Source: Fragum whitleyi (taxonomy: Eukaryota; Mollusca; Bivalvia; Cardiida; Cardiidae). Taken from it: a stretch of DNA of 64,000 nucleotides. The translations under genes were made by a program, and so were the position numbers. A model generated the notes under the pieces. It was given only the letters and a program-made list of their open reading frames with translations. It was not told the origin of the DNA and searched no databases. Within the stretch, counting starts at the first letter, position 1; each line of letters starts with the position of its first letter. The stretch lies in assembly GCA_948146395.1 (NCBI GenBank), contig OX411556.1, forward strand, positions 26,546,596 to 26,610,595, read 5' to 3'. Positions 27,601-39,600 of this stretch are shown here, piece after piece.

Positions 27601-30600
27601 TACATAAGGTCTCAAAGTATCAGTATATTCTGTAACCTGAATTTTAGAGTTTGTAGCTGTCTATACCTCTCTATGTTTGAACCTCACTAATATTTCCTCT
27701 ATGTTTGAACCTCACTAATATTTCAAATTGTTGGAAATGTCACGCACAGGCTCATAATTATGAGCTTTTGTGCCAGTGGATAAGTTTACATATAGTTGTG
27801 ACCTGTCACTGGAAAAGGGACCATCTGGGTATTATGTAAACACTGGATTGCAAAGACTGACTAGGGTTGAATGATTTTCGCACTAATCCTCATTTTCTTA
27901 ATTAAGAACAATGATTCTACTTTCCTGCAAATGAATTTTTGAAATGCAACCTCTGGTGCTTGTATGGTTGAAAAACATTGGGTGAAAAGAAGAAATTGTC
28001 TGAATCAAGCTTATAACAAGGATTTTTGCCTTTTCTAGTGATGTTTTCCATATCTTGTCAAAAATGTGTGAAAATTTTTAACAGAAAAGTGAACTTTTGC
28101 CATGAACTGATTGGAAATAAGGTAAAAAAATAGTTTTATCACAGGCCTACAATGCAAATATTATTTTAGTCTGCACTAAGCAATAACTTGGTAAAGCCTG
28201 TGCAGCTACACAACCTGACCAGAGTCTTCACTGTGGACTTTGTAGGTAGATGAGGTCTCAAAGTATCTTCAGACATTAAAGTAATCAATAAAGTTGGGTC
28301 CAAAGCACTCCATAATTTGGATTTTAGGGGTCTTTTCATAAATTTTGGGAGTCCCTGCCTGAGGTACAGACTATTTCTTTTAGGCTATAATTGTATATAC
28401 ATTTAGAGCTGTTACCTAGTTATATATAGGCAAAGAAATTGATGGAAGTATGTTACCATTTGGAGCTCAACTTCATGAAAATATGGAAGACTGTTTTAAA
28501 CAGTCTTCAATTCTTTTCTGAAGCTGATCCCCAGAGTCTATGGTACTCACATCACATAGTTTTTTGAGTCCTCGCTATTTATTTCTGTGTCTCAAATGTG
28601 CAAAACTGGTGTCCCTTTAACCCTGTTCTAATAAAACTAAGTGACTACCTAGCTGTATAGGCTTCTTTTTGCTTGCACCTCACATACTTGTCAAATTGTT
28701 TGAAATGACACCCACAGGCACATTTTTCTTTTGCTAGATGTTTTCCAAAGGAGTTTTGGCCAGTGTGTTAAAATGTGAGATTGGTAATGTCAGTTATTAA
28801 ATTGTGTTTTTGAATAAGTATCTCACCGATAAGGAAGAGAGAAAATCAATGACATGCAATTTTGAAACTAAGTAGCAATTTAAATTTACAGTAATTACAA
28901 AGAAAAAAGATTCTTTATCATATGAAAATTACGTTATTTATTTTTAGCTCCACTGGCTGAAGGCCAGCAAGCTATTGATAAGGCTGTGTGTGCCATTGTG
29001 CATACGTCTGTCAGTGCATCCATCTATGCGTAAACTTTTCTTCAAGCATCTTCTCCTCCTAAACCAATGGGCAGATTTAAACAAATGTCCCTCTTCTTAA
29101 ATTGTTAAAGAAATTTTGATTGACCCCAAAGTATGGGCGTATTTTCACTTTAAAATCTTTGAAAATCTCCTAAACCATTGGGCCGGTTTCAATGAAACTT
29201 TGCTTGGATGTTCCTTGGGAGACCCTTTACCTGAATGTGTTTTGGATTTTGATTGACCCCAAAATGTCGGCATCGCAGGCTTATATTCACTTTAAAATCT
29301 GTAAAAAATCATCTCCTAATCCATTGGGCCAATTTCAATGAAATTTGGCATGGATGTTCCTTAGGAGACCCTTTAGCTATAAATTGTTAAAGAAATTTTG
29401 ATTGAAGCCCCCCCCCCCCCCCCCCCCCCCCTCACACACACACACCAAAATATGGGCATGGCAGGACAGGGCTTATCTCCACTTTAAAATCTTTAAGAAT
29501 TCTTCTCCTAAACCATTGGGCAGATTTCAATGAAACTTAGCATGGATGTTTCTTTGGTGTCTCTTAAATTAAATAGCTAAAGAAAATTTGATACCTAACT
29601 ACCCCATCCCTCACCCCCAAATAGAGTTTTATTATTTACTGCGACTGTGAACTTGGAGTGTGAACTGTGAACAAAAAGGGGTCGTCTCAAAAGGAACTTG
29701 CGCATGTTTGTGTATTTCATTTAGTGCGCCCAAGGATCATAAGTATACTTTTTATTGAAGACAGGTTTACCTTTCAATATAGGGATCGTCGCCATCGGAT
29801 TCTGATAACAAACCTACATGTGTCATTACGCTCAAAAAAGTAGACCCATTCATAAAAATAAACGCGGCAAAAATAATCAATAGTGTAGCAATATACCGTA
29901 AAATTTTGGTGCTGACCTAAATTCTGGCCGGGACCTCAGGGGAGTGAACACGTGATCTATGCAGAAGTTGCCTGCAGAAACGTGTTTTACATTCGTAAAT
30001 GGTGCTGTTTTAGGGCGTTTTCGGCTGCAATCTTTTGCATTTGCTCCAAATTTTCAATTGCATCCTACAACTGTTTTCATACATAGCATTGGCAAGCTAT
30101 TTTCAGTTCCCCATTTTAGACTCCCTATTTCTCGTTAAAATTGTGTGTCCTTAAGGTTGCTTTATTTATCCGTCTCTCGGGCCTGTCGTAGTGTAAATGG
30201 ATAAAAACTAAAATAGCACAAGGCTATTTGAATAAACTCGTAAACCCTTGGAATTTCCTAGGTTTGAATTTTTACTTGGATTTACGGAGAAATTTCGATG
30301 GCTTATCAAATTACTTTATTATAAGGCTTGTTTTGTCTATCCATATCGTACAGCATTTGGAACATCATTCGGTCATTTCCGTAAACGGCAACAGATCGTG
30401 ATCGGGCTCTCGGAAACGACAGTAGTGTCGTCTGAGACGACAACTTTTCTCAGCGGACGACAAAAAATCCTATCAAAGGATTCCACCGGACGACAAGTTT
30501 TTCTAAGGCACGCGTCCCGACTTATAACCTCTCGGTTGTGTTTGATTGTTTGCGTAAGTTAACTGTCGCGTGAAAAAATCGATAATAGCCATATATGAAG

Positions 30601-33600
30601 TCCGATAGACGGGTGCGGTAGGCGTGGCGTTAATTGATGCAAACAGCCAATCGTAATCGGTTATTCATAGACCTTGTAGGCGGAGCTTGACTATCAATGA
30701 ATGGAATCTAGACTCTGCCCGGCAATGTGTTTTGGCGATTATGCATAAACGAAACATGTGAACCATTTATATATTGACTGAAGCAGTTGATTTACTAATT
30801 ATATAACGGTAATTGAATTCGAGCAGAGCCCCAATGCGACGAAGGTTATAGTAAGACAACATAATCGACCCGATTTATTCGTAACAAGTAAATGATTAGC
30901 CCGTGTCCTTCGAACTGTCCCGAACCTTTTTTACCTTTTGTAAAATCTGTAATTCGAGTAAAAACAATTATTAAATTAATGAAATGTTCCGGAAATTTAC
31001 GAAATAAATTATCACTAGCGGTGAATCTCTGGAACGCCGTGCATGTGCGTAATTCCGTCGGATAACGAAAATGGAAAGCTCCGGATCAGCCTACTGATCA
31101 GACATGTGTTGAAGTAAAAAAAAAAAAAAAAAAAAATGAACACAAATCAAAAGATAGGTGGTTCGGAAAGTTTAATTATTTCAATCTTAAAAAAAAAAGA
31201 GATAACCAATGCAATTCAAACATACAATCTTTTTTTAATGAATATCAATTCTGAACTTTTTCCTCTCAATTGACAACATCTGCAGGGGTCGACACTAAAG
31301 GCTGAGGTTAAGGAGTCAATTGGACTCCTAACACAAGAGATCAAGGAGTCCAAGCTCAAAGTAAGGAGTCCAAATTTTCAAAATGGGAGAACATTGTGGA
31401 AAAGAAGAAATTGCTTGTTATAAGCAATTTCTTCTTTTTCGCAATATTCTACCTAAGAAGATTTGTTTTTTTCTCACAACACTACAGGATGCAAGCAAAT
31501 GATTTCTTCAACAACTTTTGTAGTGAAAATATATAAAGTTTTGGCAAATGTTAGAAAGGACACTGCTCTGTGCATTTTTTTTTCAAAATATTGTTATATG
31601 ATCCTTGGAGTCCATTGGACTCTTTACTTGCAAAGGGAAGGAGTCCAACCGGTAAACAAGGAGTCTCGGACTCCCGGACTCCCTTTAGTGTCGAACCCTG
31701 ATCTGCAAAGAGAATCATGGCATAGACTTACCGGTATATGTTGAGATTTTTTAAAGTCTAAATAAATATAATAACATTTTTTTTACTTCTTTTTAACTTC
31801 TGGCAAAAAGAAGATATAACTGTTTCAAAGACTTGCTTCTGTACAAGTCAATGGTTTTAAACTGATCGGGGAAAAGTTTTGACATCTGCTGAGCCCATCT
31901 CCAAAAATGAATAAAAAAATGTAAAAAGCATTGGTGTAAAAAAAGAATTTTTTTTTTACAAGCAATTCCTTCTTTTCAACCAATGTTTTCCTTTAGATAA
32001 CCATCCTGGTGAATAAAACATTGGAAGGGTTAATAAATTGTAGTTTCAATATCATAGTTTTGCATGGTACAAAATCCATCCTCAGATAAATGTAGGTTAC
32101 GGAATCGGCCGAGTTTTGACCAATGCGTTAGATTGGCCGAGTGGTGTTCTGAATGGCCTATACGGTAGTACCACGCATGCGCAACCCCGGTTTTGAGTTT
32201 CTGATTTTGTTTTCGACAATTTTCTGACAATAACAGAAACTGATTTGGAAACTGGAATGGATTTATTTGTAACATTCTGGAGTGGACTTTGAAAGAATTC
32301 TACTCAAGTTGATAAATGCTGTAGCTCGGGATTTCATTTAACGATCTGTCATTTTGGCAGTTTTGTCAAAATTGATAGTCCACCGGATAGTTCAATCCGA
32401 ATCTTGATCTAGAAAAGCAGTCCCGTGGAAAAGGCCTGAAAGGTTGGTTGTCTTAACAGGTTTATATATTATTTTGTAGTAAAATAATTTTCTACTAAGT
32501 AAGACCATATGCAAGGAGAATAACCTGAAATGGAGATCGAAATATCTCAATGGAAAAATAGAAAAAGAATGTTTCACTCCTGGAAGAAACTTAAACGGTA
32601 TTCATAAAAAAGTTAAGCTACAGCTATTGTACGGGAAAATACTTCTTCTTAGTATTGACTTTGACTAGTAAAAGTATAAGAATATTAGTATTACTTTCAT
32701 TGCTTCTTCTATGTGGAGATAATTAGTCAAATCCTGGATCAGATAATAAATGTAAAAGAAATTTGAACAAATTTCCAATTCAGGGCAATATTCACCATGC
32801 CAATGAAATGTTCAGCTCTTCATCAAGGGGTGTTTCATGTGGATTAACATTTTATTTAAGATTTTTACACATCCGCTTAATAAGTTTGACTGGAAAAAAA
32901 TCGGATTTGGATCATATTGGATTGCTGGGGATAATCTATACAATTTTATAAAACAGGGTTGCAATAATTCATATGAGTTTTTAGAATACAGGAATTGCCA
33001 CCATATTTCTGTTGGTTAAATGAATATTTTTCATTTAGGATATTGAAAACTTACACTTGGGGATGAATAGCGATTATGAAGGCAGTTACCCTCTTGTTAA
33101 GCTTGAATTGGCTAGAGGGATAGGTTTATCTGAAAGTGATGAATCTTCAAAGTAAAGCATATTCATTTGTTAGGAAGGTGCAGTTTCCATATGTAACCAT
33201 CAATGATTGTTTTAAATTTTTGATTCCCACTCAAGAGATCTTCTCAAAACGCCACAATTTTCATTCCAATTGTTAATATTCAGTCCTGTCTTCAATTCAG
33301 GCCTTTCAGGCCTTTGATTGTGACAATGGGTTTGCTGTTGTACAGCTCTTTTTTATCACTTCCAGTCACTTAAATCATTAAGTACAATAGTTGCTGAGAA
33401 AAATTGCTATCCAAAATGTGACTGTTAAGGATATCCTACCAGAGACAATAATAAATATGTTATATGAGAAAATTCCGAGTTAAGGCTTTGATACTCTTCT
33501 TTTTTTTTTCAAAATAAAGTTAAAGAATCAAACCTTTTTACTGTCGCATTATAGCCAGCTAAGGTAACAGAACTCAATTGCCAATGTGCACTGTAGTTTC

Positions 33601-36600
33601 TTGCGTTTTTCTGAAAATAACTAGGAAGTGAGTCATTGAAGATTCCCCTAAAATAGTAATAAGGTGTTGTGTTTCACGTAACTGTATTTTAATGATTAAT
33701 TTTGGCACTTATTTTAATAGTTCTGCGACTCATTCCAACAAGGTCTCACTGATTTCTTTGGCATCGCTTAAAAACTTTAACGGTGTAGGTCAGTTTTCGA
33801 AATAATTTTCATGCAGTAAAACTGAATCATCCAGAAATTCTGATTCTTGATCTAGAGTTACATCTCTAAAGAAAATTGCGACTTTATTAATTTGAAAATT
33901 CACTGACGTACATGTAATTTGAGCCTTAATTATTTATGATATTAGATAAGTATTAGATTTCTCTATTCAAAAGAGTTAAGTCGTCTGTAAAGGTATATAC
34001 TTCTTTCAAAATTAAGCTGTTTCGTTTATACACTGTCCAATAATAATTAAAGAAAGGTGGTGCTACTCTTTAATTTCAATGTCGTAAGGATAAAAATTGG
34101 TGTGAATATTTTTTGAAGCATTGAAGAATTTTATCGCTTTGAATAGTTGAGTGATAAAACCGCATAGACTTACAAAGTAATTGATCTCGTTTGTATCTAT
34201 TGTTGAGAAGGAAATTTTCGGCGAAACGACGAGGAATGCAACCCCCTTTGTTTCCAGTTTCTGACTTCAAGAAGACTGTTGTAAGCTTTTTCGGAAAATT
34301 TGGAATCTAATTAACTTGGCTTGTATCTTTCGGAAAAAATGCAGGAATTATACATTTGTAATATTTCGTTTGTCATAAGATCAGTTTACCTCAGTAACAA
34401 AATCAATTCTAAAAGATAGGCTTCGCAACGATACATCGATTCAAAAATAGTAGGGAAAACTAATAGAAATAATGTAGAATAAAGAACAGCATGCAATGAA
34501 TACTATTTAAGAACCTGTCCTGCGTTCAGAAACACTAAACGGTGCAATCAGTTTGCCAATTTTACCCGCTTTGCTCGTGCACTTTCGTAAACAGCGGGGA
34601 ATAGATGGCAACCTGTCCTGCGTTCAGGATCACCAAACGGTGAAAACAGTTTGCCAATTATACCCGCTTTGTACGCGCAATTGTTTGCAAAGCGGAGTAT
34701 AACTGACAAACTGTTGGCGTCGTTTTGTTATCCTGAATGCAGGGCTATTTTCACAGTTTTGTCATTCTGAACGGGGGTCAGCTGATGTTAGAAATGAAGG
34801 AAAAATATTCTTAGGTTCATCGATTGCGCGACACAATATGATGGCAAAATTTCTATAAACTTTCTGAAACTACGAAGATATAAATTGTATGGCAGCATAA
34901 AATGAATCCACAGTTTGTTGCATTTGATTGATCTAATGTGTAAAAATACGTGTGATTATTTTGTTAATCTTAGTTTTTGACAAATAGTCAAAGAACGTTT
35001 TATTCTAAAGGGCAAAATTCTTATATATATTTACGTATTTTGGGGAAGTTGCGTACGTGCTTTTGCGCGCGCGAGTATATATACATTAATGTTGTCTGAT
35101 GGCATAACCTTAAATACGTATTTCACACAGATGATGTTGTTTATAATGAATTAATGATGCCAAATCATTTTATAAATGTTGTCTGATGGCATAACCTTAA
35201 ATATGTATTTCACATAGATGATATTGTTTATAATGAATTAATGATGCCAAATCATCTTTACTAGCATATGACTAAGGGTGCACGTAAACCTCAATATTTA
35301 TTTTGCTTAGCCTTACTCGATGTGAGCATTTCGAGATTACCCCCTTAGTTTGTTCACACTTCACTGTTCACAGTCGTTGTCGAGTTAAATGATAAAACTC
35401 TAATATGGGCATGGCAGGGCGGGGGATATTTTCACTTTAAGAAATCATCTCCAAAACCATTGGGCTGATTTCAATGAAACTTGGCATGGATATTCCTTGG
35501 GTGACCCTGAATATAAATTGTTAATTTTGATTGCCCCCCCAAATATGAACATGTTGGGGCGGGGCTTGTTAATTCAATGATATTTCAAGTACTTCCTTTG
35601 AAATTAAAACAGAACAGAATTTTTGTTAGAAATATTTCTTTATATTGGTTGCATGTATATTGGGGAAAAAAGGAACATCTTAAAATTCTCTTCTAAACAT
35701 TTATGGTTTAGATTTAGATTCAATATTGAGTGAAGTGATTAAGGCGCACAACTGCTTCTTAGGGTAGAGGACCGTTAATAGTTCCACAACATCTCGAAAC
35801 CCATGATCTTTCACAATGTTGACCATCATTGTTAAAATTCATTAATTCCTAAAAGTTGCGGAAGTATTATGGGTCCACTACCTTAATTGTGCACTGCACT
35901 TCTCTTCATTTAAGTTTTTAACCCACCCATGAAGCATGGATTTGGAATTCCCATGCCGGTCTTGTCTGACATGGGCTTTTCTACATTCTTACAAATTCCT
36001 TTTCCTCTAAAGTGAATCCTTTGTCTAGAGGCTGATTTTATTGTCATGGAATTATATTTGCAAAGTTACAAATCTTGAGCATTTGTAGAGTCAGAGATTT
36101 GATACTTGCACATAAAACATTAACTTAAGCATTATGCAGGGGCAGACAACAAAATCCCCTCTGTCGTGCTGAAATGTAACCAAATTCTAATATTTTATTG
36201 ATTTATCGCAAATGCTTACTTGTCACATAATTTATAGAAAATCAAATATATGTTTATGAAAAAGTACATTTTAAAACTTGTAGTCTATAAAAGGTAAAAT
36301 TATCTTAAAGCATTATTTTGTTTGGCTAAGATTTTGTTTATGTGTTGTCAGAGAAAAACCCGAGATATTGCTATGTTACCTTTACATTGTTGTATGCATA
36401 GTCCTCTTTGTGCAAAAGCCTTGACATTTTCTAATTTTTCTGGTATTACAAAAGGCAAATGCTTTAAATTCAGATTATATTTTCATCCCCCCTCCAATAG
36501 GTCAGGGGCATAATGTTTTTAACCTGTCTGTTACTTTGTCCTCCCGAAAATCTTTACTTGTGGTCATAACTTTTCATGTTTCCTAGTGACAAGGTCAAGC

Positions 36601-39600
36601 CATCAGTCAAGGTTATTTTCAAGGTCAAATTTGTTGGAAATTTCTGAAAATGGCAGTGGTGGTGGCTTTGTGTTAACAAACACATCTTTTTCAGTATTGG
36701 AATAGCAACTTATGCTTTCATGTGGATAAGTCTAAATGCATTTTCTCCTTCTTTTCAAAGTGGATTTGGCACTCATGTGGTGCTCTTGTCAAAATGTTGT
36801 AGTCAACCTTTTTGACAAATTTGGTATTGAATGGCCACACACTCATATCATTTATTATGATCTCACAAAATTCTTTACTCTTTTACAGATAGAGAAGAGT
36901 CATGATCTAGAACAACTCACATTGAACAAGGACCAAGGTATTGACAGTGATGTTACAAGGAACCACCATCAGTCAGTCAAACTTGAATACGCCACATACA
37001 CTGACGGAAACCAATCAACATATGAATGGAACAGACCTACCATGCAGCTGCCAATTGTGATCAGTCCAGTTGACAAGCCTCCTTCGGAACTGGATGAAAT
37101 GCCAGATCCAGCAAATACAAACTGGTGTAGGTCCAAGACAGGGACTCTGCTTCCACAGAGTCTCAAGTTTAATGAAATTGCATACGAGAAAGATCAAGAA
37201 AAGATTGAAACTACACCTGCTAAGTCATGTAACATTTCTTCAACTGCACAGGAATTGTTAGAAAGAATACAGCAACATCATGAGAGGAAATTACAAAGAT
37301 TGGAAAACACAAGGTCTGCAGCTACACTTAAGTTAATATCGGAAACTGAAAATACTTTAGATGATCATATAAACATACAGAATAATAATTTTCAAGCTGG
37401 TGAAGACAATTTCTATACTGGTGAAACAATAAAAACTGCTGGTCAGTTTGAAAGTCACACAACTCAGGGAATTGATAACCAATCCAATGCAACTAGTCAC
37501 ATACCACTTGATATCAATTGCAATATTGGACCATTGGCTGTGAATATTTCTCATGAAGCACAAAGCAATACAATTCATCATCCATTAACAAACACCAATG
37601 TGACTTTAAATATGTCTGAACACAAAGATGCTGACACTGACAAACATGATGTCGATATTGAAAGGGCAACAAAACTCAGGAATTCCAACATGAAAATAAA
37701 GGTTGTTAGTCCAGACATTGCTGTTAATATTGATGACAACATGACACCAAAGGGTCATGAAAATCCAAATACTTCTTCCTTGATGAATTCAATAAATGAA
37801 GATGTCAGTATAAAGATTATAGCGGAAAGTTCTGCAAGAATTTATGCTCCTACACCTCGCATAATCAGAAAACCTGAAATCATTAAACAGGAAGATACTG
37901 ATTTAAAGTCTACCATTCCCCTAATGACTCCTCTTGCTTTGAAGATGGTGGCAGAAAGAACAAAAACAGCAGAAGATTCAACATTGGGTGATACATGGAG
38001 TATCAATAAGAGTATGCAAAAACCTAAATTTTATCACCAAACAGAAAACAGAGAACTATCATCACTCACTGAAGACCTTTCACAACATTCATCAGAAACT
38101 CTTCATAAAACCCCACCACCATCCAGAATATCTGCTTTCTCTGTTAACAAGAAGTCATCTCTTACTCCCCTTGTAGGTTCTATGTCCCTGAGAGCTAACT
38201 CTGGATCTAAGACTAGAACTCACAATAGAGCTTGCTCTAGAGACGGAGGGCTTAAAGGGATTTTGATGTCCATGAATGAGCGTTATCAAGAAGCCCTGTT
38301 GGACGATGAAGTCACAAGGTTTGCTGAAAGGATGGTTGCAGAACAAGTTGGCTATTTTCCTAGATGTACTGATCCAGTAGCAAAGATTCTGTTGGAGGGA
38401 GATGATATGGTATGTACTGTAAAATTTTATACGCCCGAAGAGTCATATTATGTTATGGCCCCGGTCGTCTGTCAGTCTGTCCATCTGTCTGTCTTGCACA
38501 ATTACCCCCTATGATGTCTACTTGTGCATAAGACCTTTGAAATTCAAATGGTTCCATTCTTTCCTGAGAAATCTTCAATAAGCTGTCTTTTAATTGAACA
38601 AAAATTACTGTTTCTATATGCGCGGCTCTGCGAAGCTCTTGTTTAAACCCTTGTATTCTGCCTTGGCAGGAGCAATAGACAAACATTAGCCTGCACATAT
38701 GTGCAGTCTGATGTTAGTCTACACCACCTGTTTCTCACTTTCAAACCAGAAATGCCCATGGATTTAGTTTTTCAAAAAAAATTGACCTACAGTTGGTACT
38801 TCCAGGGCTTTTTGCCCTTCGATTTTGATGAAAATTTTTAGCCAAAATTTATTTAGCATGACAAGTGTTAAAGTTTGTCCATACAGTATAAGAAAACCTT
38901 GGTATAAGCACTGACATCTATAAAAATCAAGAGATCTAACTCAACCTCTTTCCTTATGTTTGTAAACAACAAAGTAGATTAATAGGTGTTGGCAAACAAT
39001 TTATTTTTAATTCACTGTAATAGGTCTATTTTATGCTTTTTTATGTCCTATTGTAATAAGCAGTAACATTTTTCGGCTGATTTTGGAAATCATTCAGACT
39101 CCACTAGTCATTTAATTATGAATTTGGTCAAAACTAGCCTTTTATCAAACAACAAAATTTTGGACAGGTCGAATTTCAAAGGAAGTTAGAGAACACTTTA
39201 AAGAGGATTATATATAACAAACCTTTGTCCTTTGAGGAAGATAACATTGTGGACAATGAAGAAAGTGTTTGTAACAATACATTTTCTCCTATTTAAACAC
39301 ATGTCAAAAGACATGTGTATTATGTGATCACCCTTGGTGTCCGGCTGGCAGGTGACGAAAACTTCTTTGTCCAAAGCATAACTCTGTCACTTTATGTCCT
39401 ATTGACTTGAAACTTTCAAGTTATATTCCTCTCGTGATTGCAGACTGCAATGCACCAGAAATGTAACGAGGATGCATCTTCTGACAATTTGCAACATTGT
39501 AAGTGGATGACATTTGACAAACCTTTGCCTTTTGGGAAGAAAATTTGTGGACAATGGAGAAGTTGTTTGTAACAAGAAATTTCTTCTCATTTTACCATAT

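Larger units (their letters stand above)
29623..35401. mobile_element. 5.8-kb inverted-repeat element interrupting a HINE-like repeat
   Basis: The ends AGAGTTTTATTATTTA... (29623) and ...TAAATGATAAAACTCT (35401) are inverted copies for about 50 bp, including CGACTGTGAAC and GTGTGAAC. The flanks reconstruct the uninterrupted host repeat CCCCCAAATATGGGC with a duplicated AAT (29620-29622 and 35402-35404), so the insertion is precise with a 3-bp target duplication. The interior is CpG-richer and less repetitive than its surroundings and holds a hAT-like MITE (31283-31700), fold-back elements (34510-34790) and an 80-bp direct duplication (35090-35265). No transposase was recognised. The superfamily is unclear; 3-bp duplications suggest PIF/Harbinger or CACTA types, but the ends do not match CACTA. 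Confidence 0.75.
28946..35573 (+). mobile_element. HINE-like element, AGCTCCACTGGCT type, split by the 5.8-kb element
   Basis: 5' part 28946-29622 begins AGCTCCACTGGCTGAAGGCCAGCAAGCT and has monomers with TTTCAATGAAACTTTGC..GGATGTTCCTTGG; it includes a run of more than 20 C followed by (CA)n at 29406-29443. The 3' part resumes at 35402 (ATGGGCATGGCAGGGCGGGG) and fades at about 35573 without a 3' hairpin. Confidence 0.75.

Noticed and set aside
30248..30562. 104-codon open frame inside the 5.8-kb element
   Set aside because: No family motif, no splice or start context, and a composition like random sequence. Kept only as part of the unassigned interior.
32030..32275. 81-codon minus-strand frame near an NRF-1-like site
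   Set aside because: No homology or splice context; chance frame is the simpler reading.
36736..36888. Upstream part of the long open frame before exon 4 (starting M-H-F-L-L-L-F)
   Set aside because: It is intronic: it covers a repeat B fragment and the pyrimidine tract of the acceptor at 36888, and the composition changes sharply at 36889.
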